The notes under the pieces were generated by a model. It was given only the letters and a program-made list of their open reading frames with translations. It did not search any database and had not been told where the DNA came from. This document shows, piece by piece, positions 57,027 to 64,000 of a DNA stretch of 64,000 nt (within the stretch, counting starts at the first letter, position 1; each line of letters begins with the position of its first letter). The translations under genes and the position numbers were made by a program. The DNA is taken from NCBI GenBank assembly GCA_963850425.1, contig CAWKLF010000007.1, positions 62,001 through 126,000 on the forward strand, in the 5' to 3' direction. The DNA is from Gp1-AA133 sp963850425. GTDB taxonomy: Bacteria; Acidobacteriota; Terriglobia; Terriglobales; Acidobacteriaceae.

Positions 57027-57758
57027 ATGCCGCGTTACGCAATGGTGATCGACCAGGAACGGTGCGTGGGCTGCCAGTCCTGCACAGTGGCCTGCAAGTC
57101 GGAGTGGGACGTTCCCAACGGATTCGCCCGGACCAAAGTCCGGCAGACAGGAACTATCGGCACGTTTCCGAAACTCTCAACCTCGTTTTATGTGTCGCAA
57201 TGCAATCACTGCGACCGGCCCACTTGCGTGCCGGCCTGCCCGACCGGAGCAACCTATCAGGATCAGAGCGGTGTAGTCCGCGTGAATCGCGATCTCTGTA
57301 TCGGTTGCGGTTCTTGTGTTGCTGCCTGTCCCTACGGAGCACGCTACATAAACGCGGAGATCGGCAAGGTGGACAAGTGTGATTTCTGCGCCAGCCGACT
57401 AGGTAAGGGACTGCAACCCGCATGCGTGGCTACTTGCCCGGCCCACGCCAAGATCTTCGGTGACTTGGAAGATTCGTCGAGCGACGTCTTCCGGTTCGTG
57501 TACCGTGGCGCAGCCAAGCGCATGGAGACTGCGAACATCGCTATTGGACCTAACGTCTACTACGCGGGCAAACCCGAGCACGCTGAACTTGCACTCGCAA
57601 GCTTTGCTCCCGTTCCCCCGCGAACTATCGCGCCGGGAAAAGTATGGAGCAGTCTCTTGAACAAGGTCGTCTATCTCGCCGTCGGAGTGACGTTCCTCGG
57701 TCAGGCAATCGCCTTCTTCCACCAGCTTTCGACCGGGGAGAAGCAGTTCGAAGATTAA
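57027..57758 (+). CDS. Four-cluster ferredoxin subunit of the molybdoenzyme
   Basis: 243 residues with four Cys groups: CVGCQSCTVACKSEW, CNHCDRPTCVPACPTG, CIGCGSCVAACPYG and CDFC...CVATCPAHA, i.e. 16 Cys for four [4Fe-4S] clusters, as in PhsB/PsrB/FdhB subunits. A C-terminal membrane helix (VVYLAVGVTFLGQAIAFF) anchors it. It begins four bases after the catalytic subunit and transfers electrons between it and the cytochrome b. Confidence 0.92.
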   Translation: MPRYAMVIDQERCVGCQSCTVACKSEWDVPNGFARTKVRQTGTIGTFPKLSTSFYVSQCNHCDRPTCVPACPTGATYQDQSGVVRVNRDLCIGCGSCVAACPYGARYINAEIGKVDKCDFCASRLGKGLQPACVATCPAHAKIFGDLEDSSSDVFRFVYRGAAKRMETANIAIGPNVYYAGKPEHAELALASFAPVPPRTIAPGKVWSSLLNKVVYLAVGVTFLGQAIAFFHQLSTGEKQFED

Positions 57759-57767
57759 GGAGCCCGT

Positions 57768-58631
57768 ATGAGCGCATCCGCAATTCCGACGGTTCCGACT
57801 CCGCTGACCGGTGAACAAGCGGAGGCGATGGCACAACGCCAGATCAAGAAGCACCATGTTGCCATCGTGCTTCTCCACTGGTTCAATGCCATCAGCTGGC
57901 TCCTCGAACTCGCCACCGGCGCCGGTCTGATTGTCTCGCCCTACTACCGATTCGCACCCATGTGGTATCTGCAGACGATGGAAGGCCTATTCGGCTCACG
58001 GGCCAACATGCTTCGCTTCCACGTCGCAATTGGCTTGACCTGGACTGCCGTGTTCCTTGTTTATGCAATTTTCGGATTCCGAAACTACCTTCGAGTTGAA
58101 GTGCTGCAGAACGAAATAGGCTTGGACAGGGACGATATGCTCTGGCTAAAGGTTCGGACTCTCCTACTGCTGGGACGGACCAAAGATCCTTTGCCGCCGC
58201 AAGGAGCCTACAACGCCGGCCAGAAGCTCTTTGCCCTGCTGGTCTACACGATGGTCCCACTCATCATGCTCACTGGCCTCACCATGACCTTCCACTGGTT
58301 TGGCACCGCCTTTGTGGCCTGGGCGATGGTTCTTCACTTCTTCGCCGTGGGCATGGTTGTGTCGGGTCTGATGATCCACGTCTACATGGGAGCCGTTTTC
58401 CCGGAGGAAAAGCCTGCGTTTTATTCAATGATTACCGGAGTCGTGGACGAGCTCTATGCCTACCACCATCATTTTACGTGGTGGAGATCAGTCAAGATCC
58501 AGGAACAGGCGTGGAGGGACGAACTGACATCCAAAGAAGAAGCCATTGGGACGGATGAGAAGCCTGACGAGGATTCACATGCGGACGAAGCTCCGTTGAT
58601 TTCCCGGCCACAGTCCGGGGATAGGAGATAA
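57768..58631 (+). CDS. Cytochrome b subunit of the molybdoenzyme
   Basis: 287-residue membrane protein with four main helices; conserved His lie in VLLHWFNAISW, LRFHVAIGLTW, LHFFAVGMVVSG and MIHVYMGAVF, as in the di-haem FdhI/PhsC type. It oxidises or reduces the quinone pool for the two subunits encoded just upstream. The polar C-terminal 50 residues are probably cytoplasmic. The use of cytochrome b rather than an NrfD-type subunit favours a PhsABC- or formate-dehydrogenase-like complex. Confidence 0.88.
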   Translation: MSASAIPTVPTPLTGEQAEAMAQRQIKKHHVAIVLLHWFNAISWLLELATGAGLIVSPYYRFAPMWYLQTMEGLFGSRANMLRFHVAIGLTWTAVFLVYAIFGFRNYLRVEVLQNEIGLDRDDMLWLKVRTLLLLGRTKDPLPPQGAYNAGQKLFALLVYTMVPLIMLTGLTMTFHWFGTAFVAWAMVLHFFAVGMVVSGLMIHVYMGAVFPEEKPAFYSMITGVVDELYAYHHHFTWWRSVKIQEQAWRDELTSKEEAIGTDEKPDEDSHADEAPLISRPQSGDRR

Positions 58632-58632
58632 C

Positions 58633-59022
58633 ATGGTGGCCACTATACTTTCGCCACAAGAGGTTGTTTCAGACGATGGTTCGACAATGAAAAAGGGCAG
58701 CAAGCAATGGAACGTGGAAAACGAAATTCTTGAGCGACAGGTGCTGATCTGCAAAGCCTTCGCCAACGCTACTCGTCTCCACATCCTGGATCTGCTTGGC
58801 AAGCGCGATTGGTCAGCAGCCGAAATTCAGAAAGAGCTTGGGATTTCAAAGGCGAACCTCTCACAACACGCCATGGTGCTCAGATCCGCCGGCGTCGTGG
58901 TCAGGCGCCGCGAAGGCAAGAATGTGTATTTCTCGTTGGCCATGCCAGAGGTGAAGAAAGCCTGCCAACTCATCCAGCATGTCCTCCGCGCGCAAATTCG
59001 CAACGGACAAAGGCTGGTCTAG
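58633..59022 (+). CDS. ArsR-family transcriptional regulator
   Basis: 129 residues with a winged helix-turn-helix (KAFANATRLHILDLL, ISKANLSQHAMVLRSAGVVVRRREGKNVYFSL). Cys40 and Cys111 are the only cysteines; they could form a thiol switch, but Cys40 is not at the position used by SqrR/BigR. It starts one base after the cytochrome b stop and is thus part of the respiratory operon. The palindrome at 52380-52405 is its likely operator. Confidence 0.88.
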   Translation: MVATILSPQEVVSDDGSTMKKGSKQWNVENEILERQVLICKAFANATRLHILDLLGKRDWSAAEIQKELGISKANLSQHAMVLRSAGVVVRRREGKNVYFSLAMPEVKKACQLIQHVLRAQIRNGQRLV

Positions 59023-59055
59023 ACTGTTGGCAATCCAAATTAGGAGGTAACTTGC

Positions 59056-59376
59056 GTGTCCAAGCAACTGCCAAAGGCCGTAAACCAGTTTCGCAAGCGC
59101 CATCCTAAAGTGTGGAAGGCTTTCAACGAACTGGGCGAGCGCTGCCACGAAGCTGGCCCTCTGGATGAAAAGAGTCGGCGCCTGGTCAAACTTGCCATGT
59201 CGATTGGAGCGGGATTGGAAGGTGCTACCCACTCGGCGCTCCGAAGCGCACGCAAGGCCGGTGTTACCGCGGATGAAATTGATCACGTTGCGGTGCTTGC
59301 AATCAGCACCCTCGGACTGCCCGCTGCCACCCGCGCGATGACGTGGATTTCCGATTATCCCCGACGGACAAGGTAG
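59056..59376 (+). CDS. Carboxymuconolactone decarboxylase-like protein without CxxC
   Basis: 106 residues of the AhpD/CMD fold (VKLAMSIGAGLEGATHSALRSARKAGVTADEI). The redox CxxC of AhpD-type peroxidases is absent, while Glu and His near it are kept. GTG start at 59056 with AGGAGG eight bases upstream. It is the last gene of the respiratory operon. The activity is unknown. Confidence 0.82.
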   Translation: MSKQLPKAVNQFRKRHPKVWKAFNELGERCHEAGPLDEKSRRLVKLAMSIGAGLEGATHSALRSARKAGVTADEIDHVAVLAISTLGLPAATRAMTWISDYPRRTR

Positions 59377-59788
59377 GTTGAACCAAAGGATACAAGAACG
59401 TTTACGAAAACAAAAACGCTTTCATCATCACTCAGGTGACGCTCAAAACTTCGCTCACTGGCCTCATGAAGTGGATCCGCCCTTCCTTCTCTGCAAATCA
59501 TACTCTTCGGATCGAATCACAAATCAGCGAAACTTAAGCGAATGTGTCGACCGTAGGTCGCTCTCATCTCACAAATAATGCACGACTTCTCATTGATATT
59601 GGTGAGCCAGAGCGCAAGAACAGCTCAAAAGCTGCGCTCTACATCAAGACGGTTGCGGCGAAGTTGTTGGCGCGACAGGAGATTAATCCCTGGTGCGAGG
59701 ACGACGAGGTCGCGCCACGACCCACGTATGGAGGGGACTTCTGCATTCAAGTAACACCTTAAACAAATACGTCAACTTACTGAAAATA
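59377..59788. other. Intergenic region before the right repeats
   Basis: About 410 bp. A 72-codon frame (59544-59762) has no good start signal or known domain and is not called. Nothing else recognised. Confidence 0.4.
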
Positions 59789-59833
59789 TGGTGGCCAGGG
59801 ACGGAGTTGAACCGCCGACGCCAGCCTTTTCAG
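59789..59833 (-). repeat. tRNA-Phe 3' half, first right copy
   Basis: On the minus strand: anticodon loop CTGAAAA, stem GGCTG, variable loop GCGTC, T-arm GGCGG-TTCAACT-CCGTC, acceptor CCTGGCC, then ACCA. It is structurally perfect for the 3' half of tRNA-Phe(GAA), with encoded CCA, but the sequence where the 5' half should be is unrelated. This marks an att-like junction. Confidence 0.8.
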
Positions 59834-60031
59834 TGCTACGTTATGCAGTGTTTTAAACAACTTAAGTGACTTCGGTGGCCGCCTAAGTACTTGAGAAGTC
59901 CCCGATCCAGACGCGAAACACATTCCATCGCATCAAAATTGTTAAAAGGACCGCAAGCCGCTGGCATTAACTTTTCGCGATACATCATTACTTATTAAGG
60001 TAGTTAGAAGCTTAGAGCGCAAAATCGATGA

Positions 60032-60176
60032 AGGGACGGAGTTGAACCGCCCACGCCAGCCTTTTCAGGGATACAGCCAGCCTATCTCCCTTTTTGGTCA
60101 ATAACTTAACGTGTCAAGGTGGCCACAGTCTTGTGACCACTCTGTGACCAGCGCCAAGGTTCGCCTAAGCGTCGGC
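60032..60176 (-). repeat. tRNA-Phe 3' half, second right copy plus flank
   Basis: Third tRNA-Phe-like 3' fragment (60032-60068), shorter at its acceptor end. From 60069 to 60176 it resembles the left copy much more than the neighbouring right copy, including the shared 25-base block from 60131. It is probably the outer boundary of the island. Confidence 0.7.
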
Positions 60177-60270
60177 TTTAGAAGCCATAGTATCAACGGC
60201 TCCGGGTAGAAGAAGCTTTGCATAATGTCGGTACTTTTCCCGATCTTGTGCATGAAGGCATCCCCGGCAC

Positions 60271-60296
60271 CTCCCGCTGAATATACCCAGCGGGAG
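60271..60296 (-). terminator. Hairpin after the DUF4397 gene
   Basis: Perfect nine-bp stem CTCCCGCTG / CAGCGGGAG with an eight-base loop, 20 bp past the stop of the DUF4397 gene. No T-tract follows on the minus strand; termination is probable but not certain. Confidence 0.55.
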
Positions 60297-60315
60297 TACC
60301 GAGGCCTTATAGCGA

Positions 60316-61008
60316 TTAGTTGAGGTCTTTCAGAACAATCGCAGTGAGCGGTGTTCCTCCGCCCGGTGCGTCGAGGGCGACAGCCGTGCGAATCTGCCCT
60401 GCACCCAAGGCGAGGCTGCCGCTGTCGAGGGCCACCGTCTTGGTTCCGGTTGGTGTGATATATACCTCGTAACTTCCAGCCGCCACAGCTAAGTAGTCGG
60501 ATGCAGCTTTGAATGGAACGTTGGTCAGTGTAGGGCTGATGCCGGTGATATCCGTGCCGGGTGCCTCGACGTAAATATCGACGGGGCCGGCCGTAGGCGA
60601 AGCATGGACCAGGCGGAGCTTGATCTGTCCCGAAGCCGGCGGCGTGTTGTCGTCCGTCAGGACCAACGGCGAGATGCTGGCCACTTTGTCCACGGCGAGC
60701 ACCGTGTAGTACTTATTACGAGACAGGCTCTCCGTGGCATTGATCACATCCTGCGAGGTACCGGTAGCTCGGACCTCAATCTTGCGAGAACCCGCACTAA
60801 CAGTCAGATAATTCGAGGCCGCCTCGTAAGCGACGTTTGTCAGGACCGTTTTGCCGTCCACCAGCACATCAACGTTGGGCGCATCCGGCGACGCGTGGAC
60901 AACGCGGAGCTGCGCATGGCCGTTGTCGCCGCAGCCAGCCGTGAAAATGGTAGCGCTTACGGCCATCGTGGTCATGGCTATTAAAAGAAAACGTGTAAAG
61001 CGTGACAT
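60316..61008 (-). CDS. DUF4397-domain lipoprotein
   Basis: 230 residues with a lipobox (IFTAGCGDNG) and two DUF4397 repeats (LRVVHASPDAPNVDVLVDG and LRLVHASPTAGPVDIYVEAPG). Members are exported beta-sandwich proteins of unknown function, often near fasciclin genes. ATG 61008 has AGGAG eight bases upstream. It follows a fasciclin gene by 143 bp on the same strand. Confidence 0.87.
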   Translation of the reverse strand: MSRFTRFLLIAMTTMAVSATIFTAGCGDNGHAQLRVVHASPDAPNVDVLVDGKTVLTNVAYEAASNYLTVSAGSRKIEVRATGTSQDVINATESLSRNKYYTVLAVDKVASISPLVLTDDNTPPASGQIKLRLVHASPTAGPVDIYVEAPGTDITGISPTLTNVPFKAASDYLAVAAGSYEVYITPTGTKTVALDSGSLALGAGQIRTAVALDAPGGGTPLTAIVLKDLN

Positions 61009-61151
61009 CTTGATCTCCTGTTTAATTTTTGGTCTCCCTTTCGGGGAAGGCTCTCGAACATTGCCGTGAGTGTTAGCTCCGGCGCAGATTGAAGAAACTG
61101 CGGCTGGAAAACATTTAGTCTCCAGCCGTGGGGCTAAAAGCTGCGCGGGCA

Positions 61152-61646
61152 CTATTGAGGCAGAAGCACGGAGTCAAGCACGTGAATGACGCCGTTGCTG
61201 CACTTGATGTCGGTTTTGGTGACGTTTGCTCCGTCCACCATTACCTTGCCGCCCTCGACCATGATCTTCACTTCCTTGCCGTTCAGGGTCTTGGCCTCAC
61301 TCAGCTTGACGACGTCCTTCGCCATCACGTCGCCAGCGACTACGTGGTAGGTGAGGATGGAGACCAGCTTCTGCTTGTTCTCGGGCTTGAGCAGATCTTC
61401 TACGGTTCCAGCAGGCAGCTTCGCGAATGCCTCATCGGTAGGCGCGAAGACGGTAAACGGACCAGCTCCCTTGAGCGTATCCACTAAGCCAGCAGCCTGC
61501 AGGGCTGCAGCCAGAGTCTTGAAGTCGCCGGCGGCGACGGCAGTGTCCACAATGTCTTTCTTCGAACTGGCAAAAGCAGCGCTGCTGAAGCTCAACGTGA
61601 GTAGCAGGGCAAGGCAGGTCATTACAGAAATTCGTTTCACGGGCAT
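61152..61646 (-). CDS. Fasciclin-domain exported protein
   Basis: 164 residues: signal peptide (VMTCLALLLTLSFSSAAFA) and one fasciclin (FAS1) domain (about 28-164) with GPFTVFAPTDEAFAKLP, LTYHVVAG and NGVIHVLDSVLLP. Bacterial FAS1 proteins act in adhesion or matrix. Full length for the single-domain type. Confidence 0.92.
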   Translation of the reverse strand: MPVKRISVMTCLALLLTLSFSSAAFASSKKDIVDTAVAAGDFKTLAAALQAAGLVDTLKGAGPFTVFAPTDEAFAKLPAGTVEDLLKPENKQKLVSILTYHVVAGDVMAKDVVKLSEAKTLNGKEVKIMVEGGKVMVDGANVTKTDIKCSNGVIHVLDSVLLPQ

Positions 61647-61805
61647 TCTCCTTAGGGTTGAATCTTTCGGTTTTCCAGCTCGACTCAGCTGTCAGATTGT
61701 CAGATTATGCAAAACTGTTTTCTGATTGAGATAAACGGCGCTGCTGGAAAATTGTTTTCGCACGGATCAAACGCGAGGTTTCGTTGATCGTGTAAGTAAA
61801 AAGAG

Positions 61806-62015
61806 GTGAGCGCCCCGCATTTCGAAGGCTTTAACCAGGCAATTGCCAAGGCGGCGGCGTGCGTTCAAGCACGGGGTCAGATGGGTAACCCGAACCAGTT
61901 TGCTTCCGCGATCGAGAGGCTGCTCGATCCCGAGCAGCGTTGTGTTACCGGACAAGTGATTGGCGTAGATGGCGGGCTTTCCCGAATACGATCTCGGCCC
62001 GGATGCCGGATCTAA
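61806..62015 (+). pseudogene. Remnant of a short-chain dehydrogenase C terminus
   Basis: About 35 codons (GNPNQFASAIERLLDPEQ, then VTGQVIGVDGGLS) match the conserved end of SDR-family reductases. The Rossmann nucleotide-binding part and the YxxxK active site are missing, and no start signal is present. A decayed gene fragment, facing the XRE-cupin gene. Confidence 0.65.
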
Positions 62016-62026
62016 AGATCGACTTC

Positions 62027-62704
62027 TTAAGGGACTGTAACGACCAGCGCTGCACAGGGACTGTCGCCCGAATTGCAGTAGGCGTGGGGCACACTGGAAT
62101 CGAAGTAGATGGCGTCGCCGGCCTCCAACTCGTATCCGTGTCCTCCAATCGCAATCACGAGTGCTCCGGAGAGCAAATACAAGTGTTCGGCTCCCGCGTG
62201 AGTGTGCGGCTTCAGTTTCTCCTTCGCGATCTTCTGGAAGTCCGCGTAGTAAGCATTGAGTTTTCTCGGTGTCGCCCCGTAGTCCAGAGTTTCGAAAAAG
62301 TATGCCACCTCGGGTGTCCCCGGGCGTTCGGGAAACCGCTGGCGATCCTGCTTCTTTGCCAATGCGACCACATGCCGCTTGCGTTCATCCGTGAAGAAGT
62401 GATCTAGGCCGACATCGAACACGGTCGCGATGCGTGCCAAGGTAGGCAAAGTGGGATAGAGCTTGCTGCGCTCAAGCTTGGACAGGAGTGCCGCTGAAAG
62501 CCCAGTATGCCGCCCCAGTTCCACAAGGCCTAGTTTCTTCCTGAGGCGCAGAGTTTTCAGTTTTTCACCGATCCAGTATGGTTTTAGCCAGCCCTCCACC
62601 GTCTCCTTGGAAGAAACGGGCTCACTCCTTTTTGCGCTCTGCACAGTCTGGACCTTGTTTTTACTTGCGTTAACAGCGATTCTACGCAACTTGTCCTCTG
62701 TCAT
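62027..62704 (-). CDS. XRE-family regulator with cupin sensor domain
   Basis: 225 residues: a helix-turn-helix (about 50-105; KKLGLVELGRHTGLSAALLSKLE) and a C-terminal cupin (about 145-225; HTHAGAEHLYLLSGAL, GDAIYFDSSVPHAYCN) that could bind a small ligand or metal. Such proteins often control uptake or catabolic genes. ATG 62704 was chosen without a strong ribosome binding site; a TTG at 62755 would extend it by 17 residues. Confidence 0.85.
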   Translation of the reverse strand: MTEDKLRRIAVNASKNKVQTVQSAKRSEPVSSKETVEGWLKPYWIGEKLKTLRLRKKLGLVELGRHTGLSAALLSKLERSKLYPTLPTLARIATVFDVGLDHFFTDERKRHVVALAKKQDRQRFPERPGTPEVAYFFETLDYGATPRKLNAYYADFQKIAKEKLKPHTHAGAEHLYLLSGALVIAIGGHGYELEAGDAIYFDSSVPHAYCNSGDSPCAALVVTVP

Positions 62705-62890
62705 ATTGATACAAAACTTTTTCTCTTCATTCAACCCTACGCGACTGAGATGCAAAGGAAAGGGAAAGGTCGCATCTTTAAGTTGTCGCGGAGTGGACGT
62801 ACATTCCTAAGGACAGGGTTAAGTCCATAGACGCTCCTCTGGCTAGGGGCGGAGGCCTGTATGAGTGCGGGTGTCTCCGCCGGATTTTTT

Positions 62891-63319
62891 TCATTCCGTC
62901 GTGTCCCTCCTGGCACCGTTCACAGTTGGTCCATGATTCAGCCCTTCAATCACAATCTGCTGAATCAAACGAGCCAATCGGGGGTCCTCACCAACGGACA
63001 CCAGCACCTCGACCTCAAGCTGTGGAAACTGGGCTCTCACCTCATTCACTTGTTCGGGGACGTCCGTCGTTAGGTGCGCCCCAACCGACAAGAACAAGGG
63101 AAGAATCCTCAGACGCAGGATTTGTTGTCCGACACATTCCCGCGCGACATCCATCAAAGTCGGCTCAATGAATTCCATGTAGGCCAGTTGCACTTTAGTC
63201 TTTCCTGATTGACCCTGCACCGCCTCGACAATCCGCTCGAACGCAATACGCCAACGAGGGTCTTTACTCCCATGCGCCAGCAACACTAAACACTCACTCT
63301 TGCGAAGAAACTGGTTCAT
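62891..63319 (-). CDS. CbiX/SirB-type sirohydrochlorin chelatase
   Basis: 142 residues with LVLLAHGSKDPRWR (His16, the metal-insertion His of class II chelatases) and LRILPLFLSVGAHLTTDVPEQV with a second conserved His. Single-domain length suits SirB or CbiX-small, which insert Fe or Co into sirohydrochlorin. ATG 63319; it overlaps the ferrochelatase stop by 26 bp, so the two are co-transcribed. Confidence 0.85.
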   Translation of the reverse strand: MNQFLRKSECLVLLAHGSKDPRWRIAFERIVEAVQGQSGKTKVQLAYMEFIEPTLMDVARECVGQQILRLRILPLFLSVGAHLTTDVPEQVNEVRAQFPQLEVEVLVSVGEDPRLARLIQQIVIEGLNHGPTVNGARRDTTE

Positions 63320-64000
63320 TTTGCCACCCGAAGGCGTTGAATGAATCTCTTTCACCGGGTCCTTTACCGACTGCCGTTCGACGGAGCAGCGGACAGCAGT
63401 CAGGGGCACAAGAGTCAGGTCGAGGACCGAACACTCCCAGACTAAGCCTGGGATTGGTTTCGTCCAGACGCTCGCAAATCAGTTCGCGAATCATTTGTAT
63501 GAATCTGGGATGCGTGCCTACGGTCTCCGCTCTCACCATGTCCAGACCCAATTCCGCGCATAGCTCCCGCGCCTGGGTATCCAAATCGAAAAGAATTTCC
63601 ATGTGGTCGGAAACGAAACCGATGGGAGCGATCACGACATCCGAACTGCCTCCCGGCGCTTTGATGTCGCGCAGGCAATCAAGAATGTCTGGCTTCAACC
63701 AAGGTTGCGACGCTGGACCACTTCGGCTCTGATACACCAGCCGCCACTGTTTGCGTCCTAATTCTCCGGCTACCAGCCTGCCAGTTTCCTTGAGTTGTTT
63801 TTTGTAGTCACAACCTTGCGCCATCGCCAGTGGAATGCTGTGTGCCGTATAGATCAGGTGCGCTGCCTCGCGCCGGCTCTGCGGAATCTTCGCTAGCGCG
63901 TGCTGCACGCGATCTACGACGGCCTCAATAAATCCGGAATGATTGTGGAAGGCGCGAATCTTATCCACTACTGGGGCTCCGCCGCCCGCTGCATCTTGCG
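63294..64000 (-). CDS. hemH: Ferrochelatase, N terminus beyond the window
   Basis: The frame is open to the window edge, so only the C-terminal 235 residues are seen. Family motifs: LIYTAHSIPLAM (active-site His), YQSRSGPASQPWLKPD and IAPIGFVSDHMEILFDLD (catalytic Glu). The C-terminal PDSCAPDCCP has three Cys that may bind an iron-sulfur cluster, as in some bacterial ferrochelatases (inference). It inserts iron into the porphyrin ring in haem synthesis. Confidence 0.88.
   Translation of the reverse strand, partial: QDAAGGGAPVVDKIRAFHNHSGFIEAVVDRVQHALAKIPQSRREAAHLIYTAHSIPLAMAQGCDYKKQLKETGRLVAGELGRKQWRLVYQSRSGPASQPWLKPDILDCLRDIKAPGGSSDVVIAPIGFVSDHMEILFDLDTQARELCAELGLDMVRAETVGTHPRFIQMIRELICERLDETNPRLSLGVFGPRPDSCAPDCCPLLRRTAVGKGPGERDSFNAFGWQNEPVSSQE

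Larger units (their letters stand above)
44060..60176. mobile_element. Putative genomic island flanked by tRNA-Phe 3' remnants
   Basis: About 16 kb between same-orientation tRNA-Phe 3'-half repeats. Cargo: an RND efflux operon with a sigma-factor/zinc-finger fusion, and a molybdoenzyme respiratory operon with an ArsR regulator. No integrase or transposase gene is visible, so the element is either immobilised or was moved by an outside recombinase. The duplicated right end (59789 and 60032) suggests more than one integration event at the same tRNA. Confidence 0.55.

Noticed and set aside
58633..59022. Persulfide-sensing (SqrR/BigR-type) dithiol switch in the ArsR regulator
   Set aside because: Two Cys are present (40 and 111), but Cys40 lies before the helix that carries the sensing Cys in SqrR/BigR, so the match in number is not a match in place.
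59544..59762. 72-codon plus-strand frame ending just before the right tRNA remnant
   Set aside because: No ribosome binding site, no domain; it may be chance or a decayed fragment.
1..64000. CRISPR arrays, rRNA, complete tRNA genes, transposases
   Set aside because: I looked for regular direct repeats and for typical gene signatures and saw none; only tRNA 3' halves are present.

Overview
The window reads as a chromosomal segment of a moderately GC-rich, Gram-negative (diderm) environmental bacterium. Supporting signs are the outer-membrane-type proteins (TolC, OmpA-family, a DUF3373-type porin), RND efflux, Tat and Sec exports, many two-component regulators and dispersed tiny zinc-ribbon proteins. 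The overall style suggests Acidobacteriota (Terriglobia-like), but that is an inference from gene content; there is no rRNA or intact tRNA gene to confirm it.

Left third (2.2-27.0 kb, minus strand): two tandem, diverged copies of one exported four-gene cassette. In order of transcription each copy holds A (two-cupredoxin multicopper-oxidase-like protein), B (a second one), C (a giant 2419- or 2751-residue secreted protein) and D (a small exported protein). The copper ligands are split between A and B. Domain 1 of A carries a full type-1 site and four trinuclear-centre histidines; domain 2 of B carries the other four histidines but Ser in place of the type-1 Cys. The remaining cupredoxin domains of A, B and C look copper-free. 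C adds Ig/cadherin-like, SdrD-B-like, IPT-like, right-handed beta-helix and C-terminal lectin-like domains. An orphan CusB-type adaptor follows the left copy. The loci are bracketed by a NarL-type sensor/regulator pair (0.2-2.2 kb) and a divergent Crp/Fnr regulator next to an NtrB/NtrC-like pair (27.5-31.3 kb). I regard this as the most interesting system in the window: a candidate split, hetero-oligomeric surface multicopper oxidase.

Middle (31-44 kb): short hypothetical genes, several with CxxC zinc ribbons, a SYLF lipid-binding protein, a second Crp/Fnr regulator, an OmpA-family protein with a long Ala-rich coiled coil, a KaiC-like ATPase gene broken by two frameshifts and a stop, an intact histidine kinase overlapping it, exodeoxyribonuclease III and a DUF2243 membrane protein.

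Right part (44.06-60.18 kb): a block of about 16 kb bounded by same-orientation remnants of the 3' half of a tRNA-Phe gene, the usual footprint of tRNA-targeting integration; no integrase remains. It holds an operon with a sigma factor fused to a zinc finger, OsmC, TolC, adaptor, RND pump, DUF2892, a 29-residue membrane peptide and a receiver-like protein. Diverging from it is a respiratory operon: c-type cytochrome, porin, Tat-exported molybdopterin oxidoreductase, four-cluster ferredoxin, cytochrome b, ArsR regulator and a carboxymuconolactone-decarboxylase-like protein. A perfect 26-bp palindrome lies in the divergent promoter region.

Right edge (60.3-64 kb): DUF4397 lipoprotein, fasciclin protein, a short-chain dehydrogenase remnant, an XRE-cupin regulator, a CbiX/SirB-type chelatase and a ferrochelatase cut by the window end.
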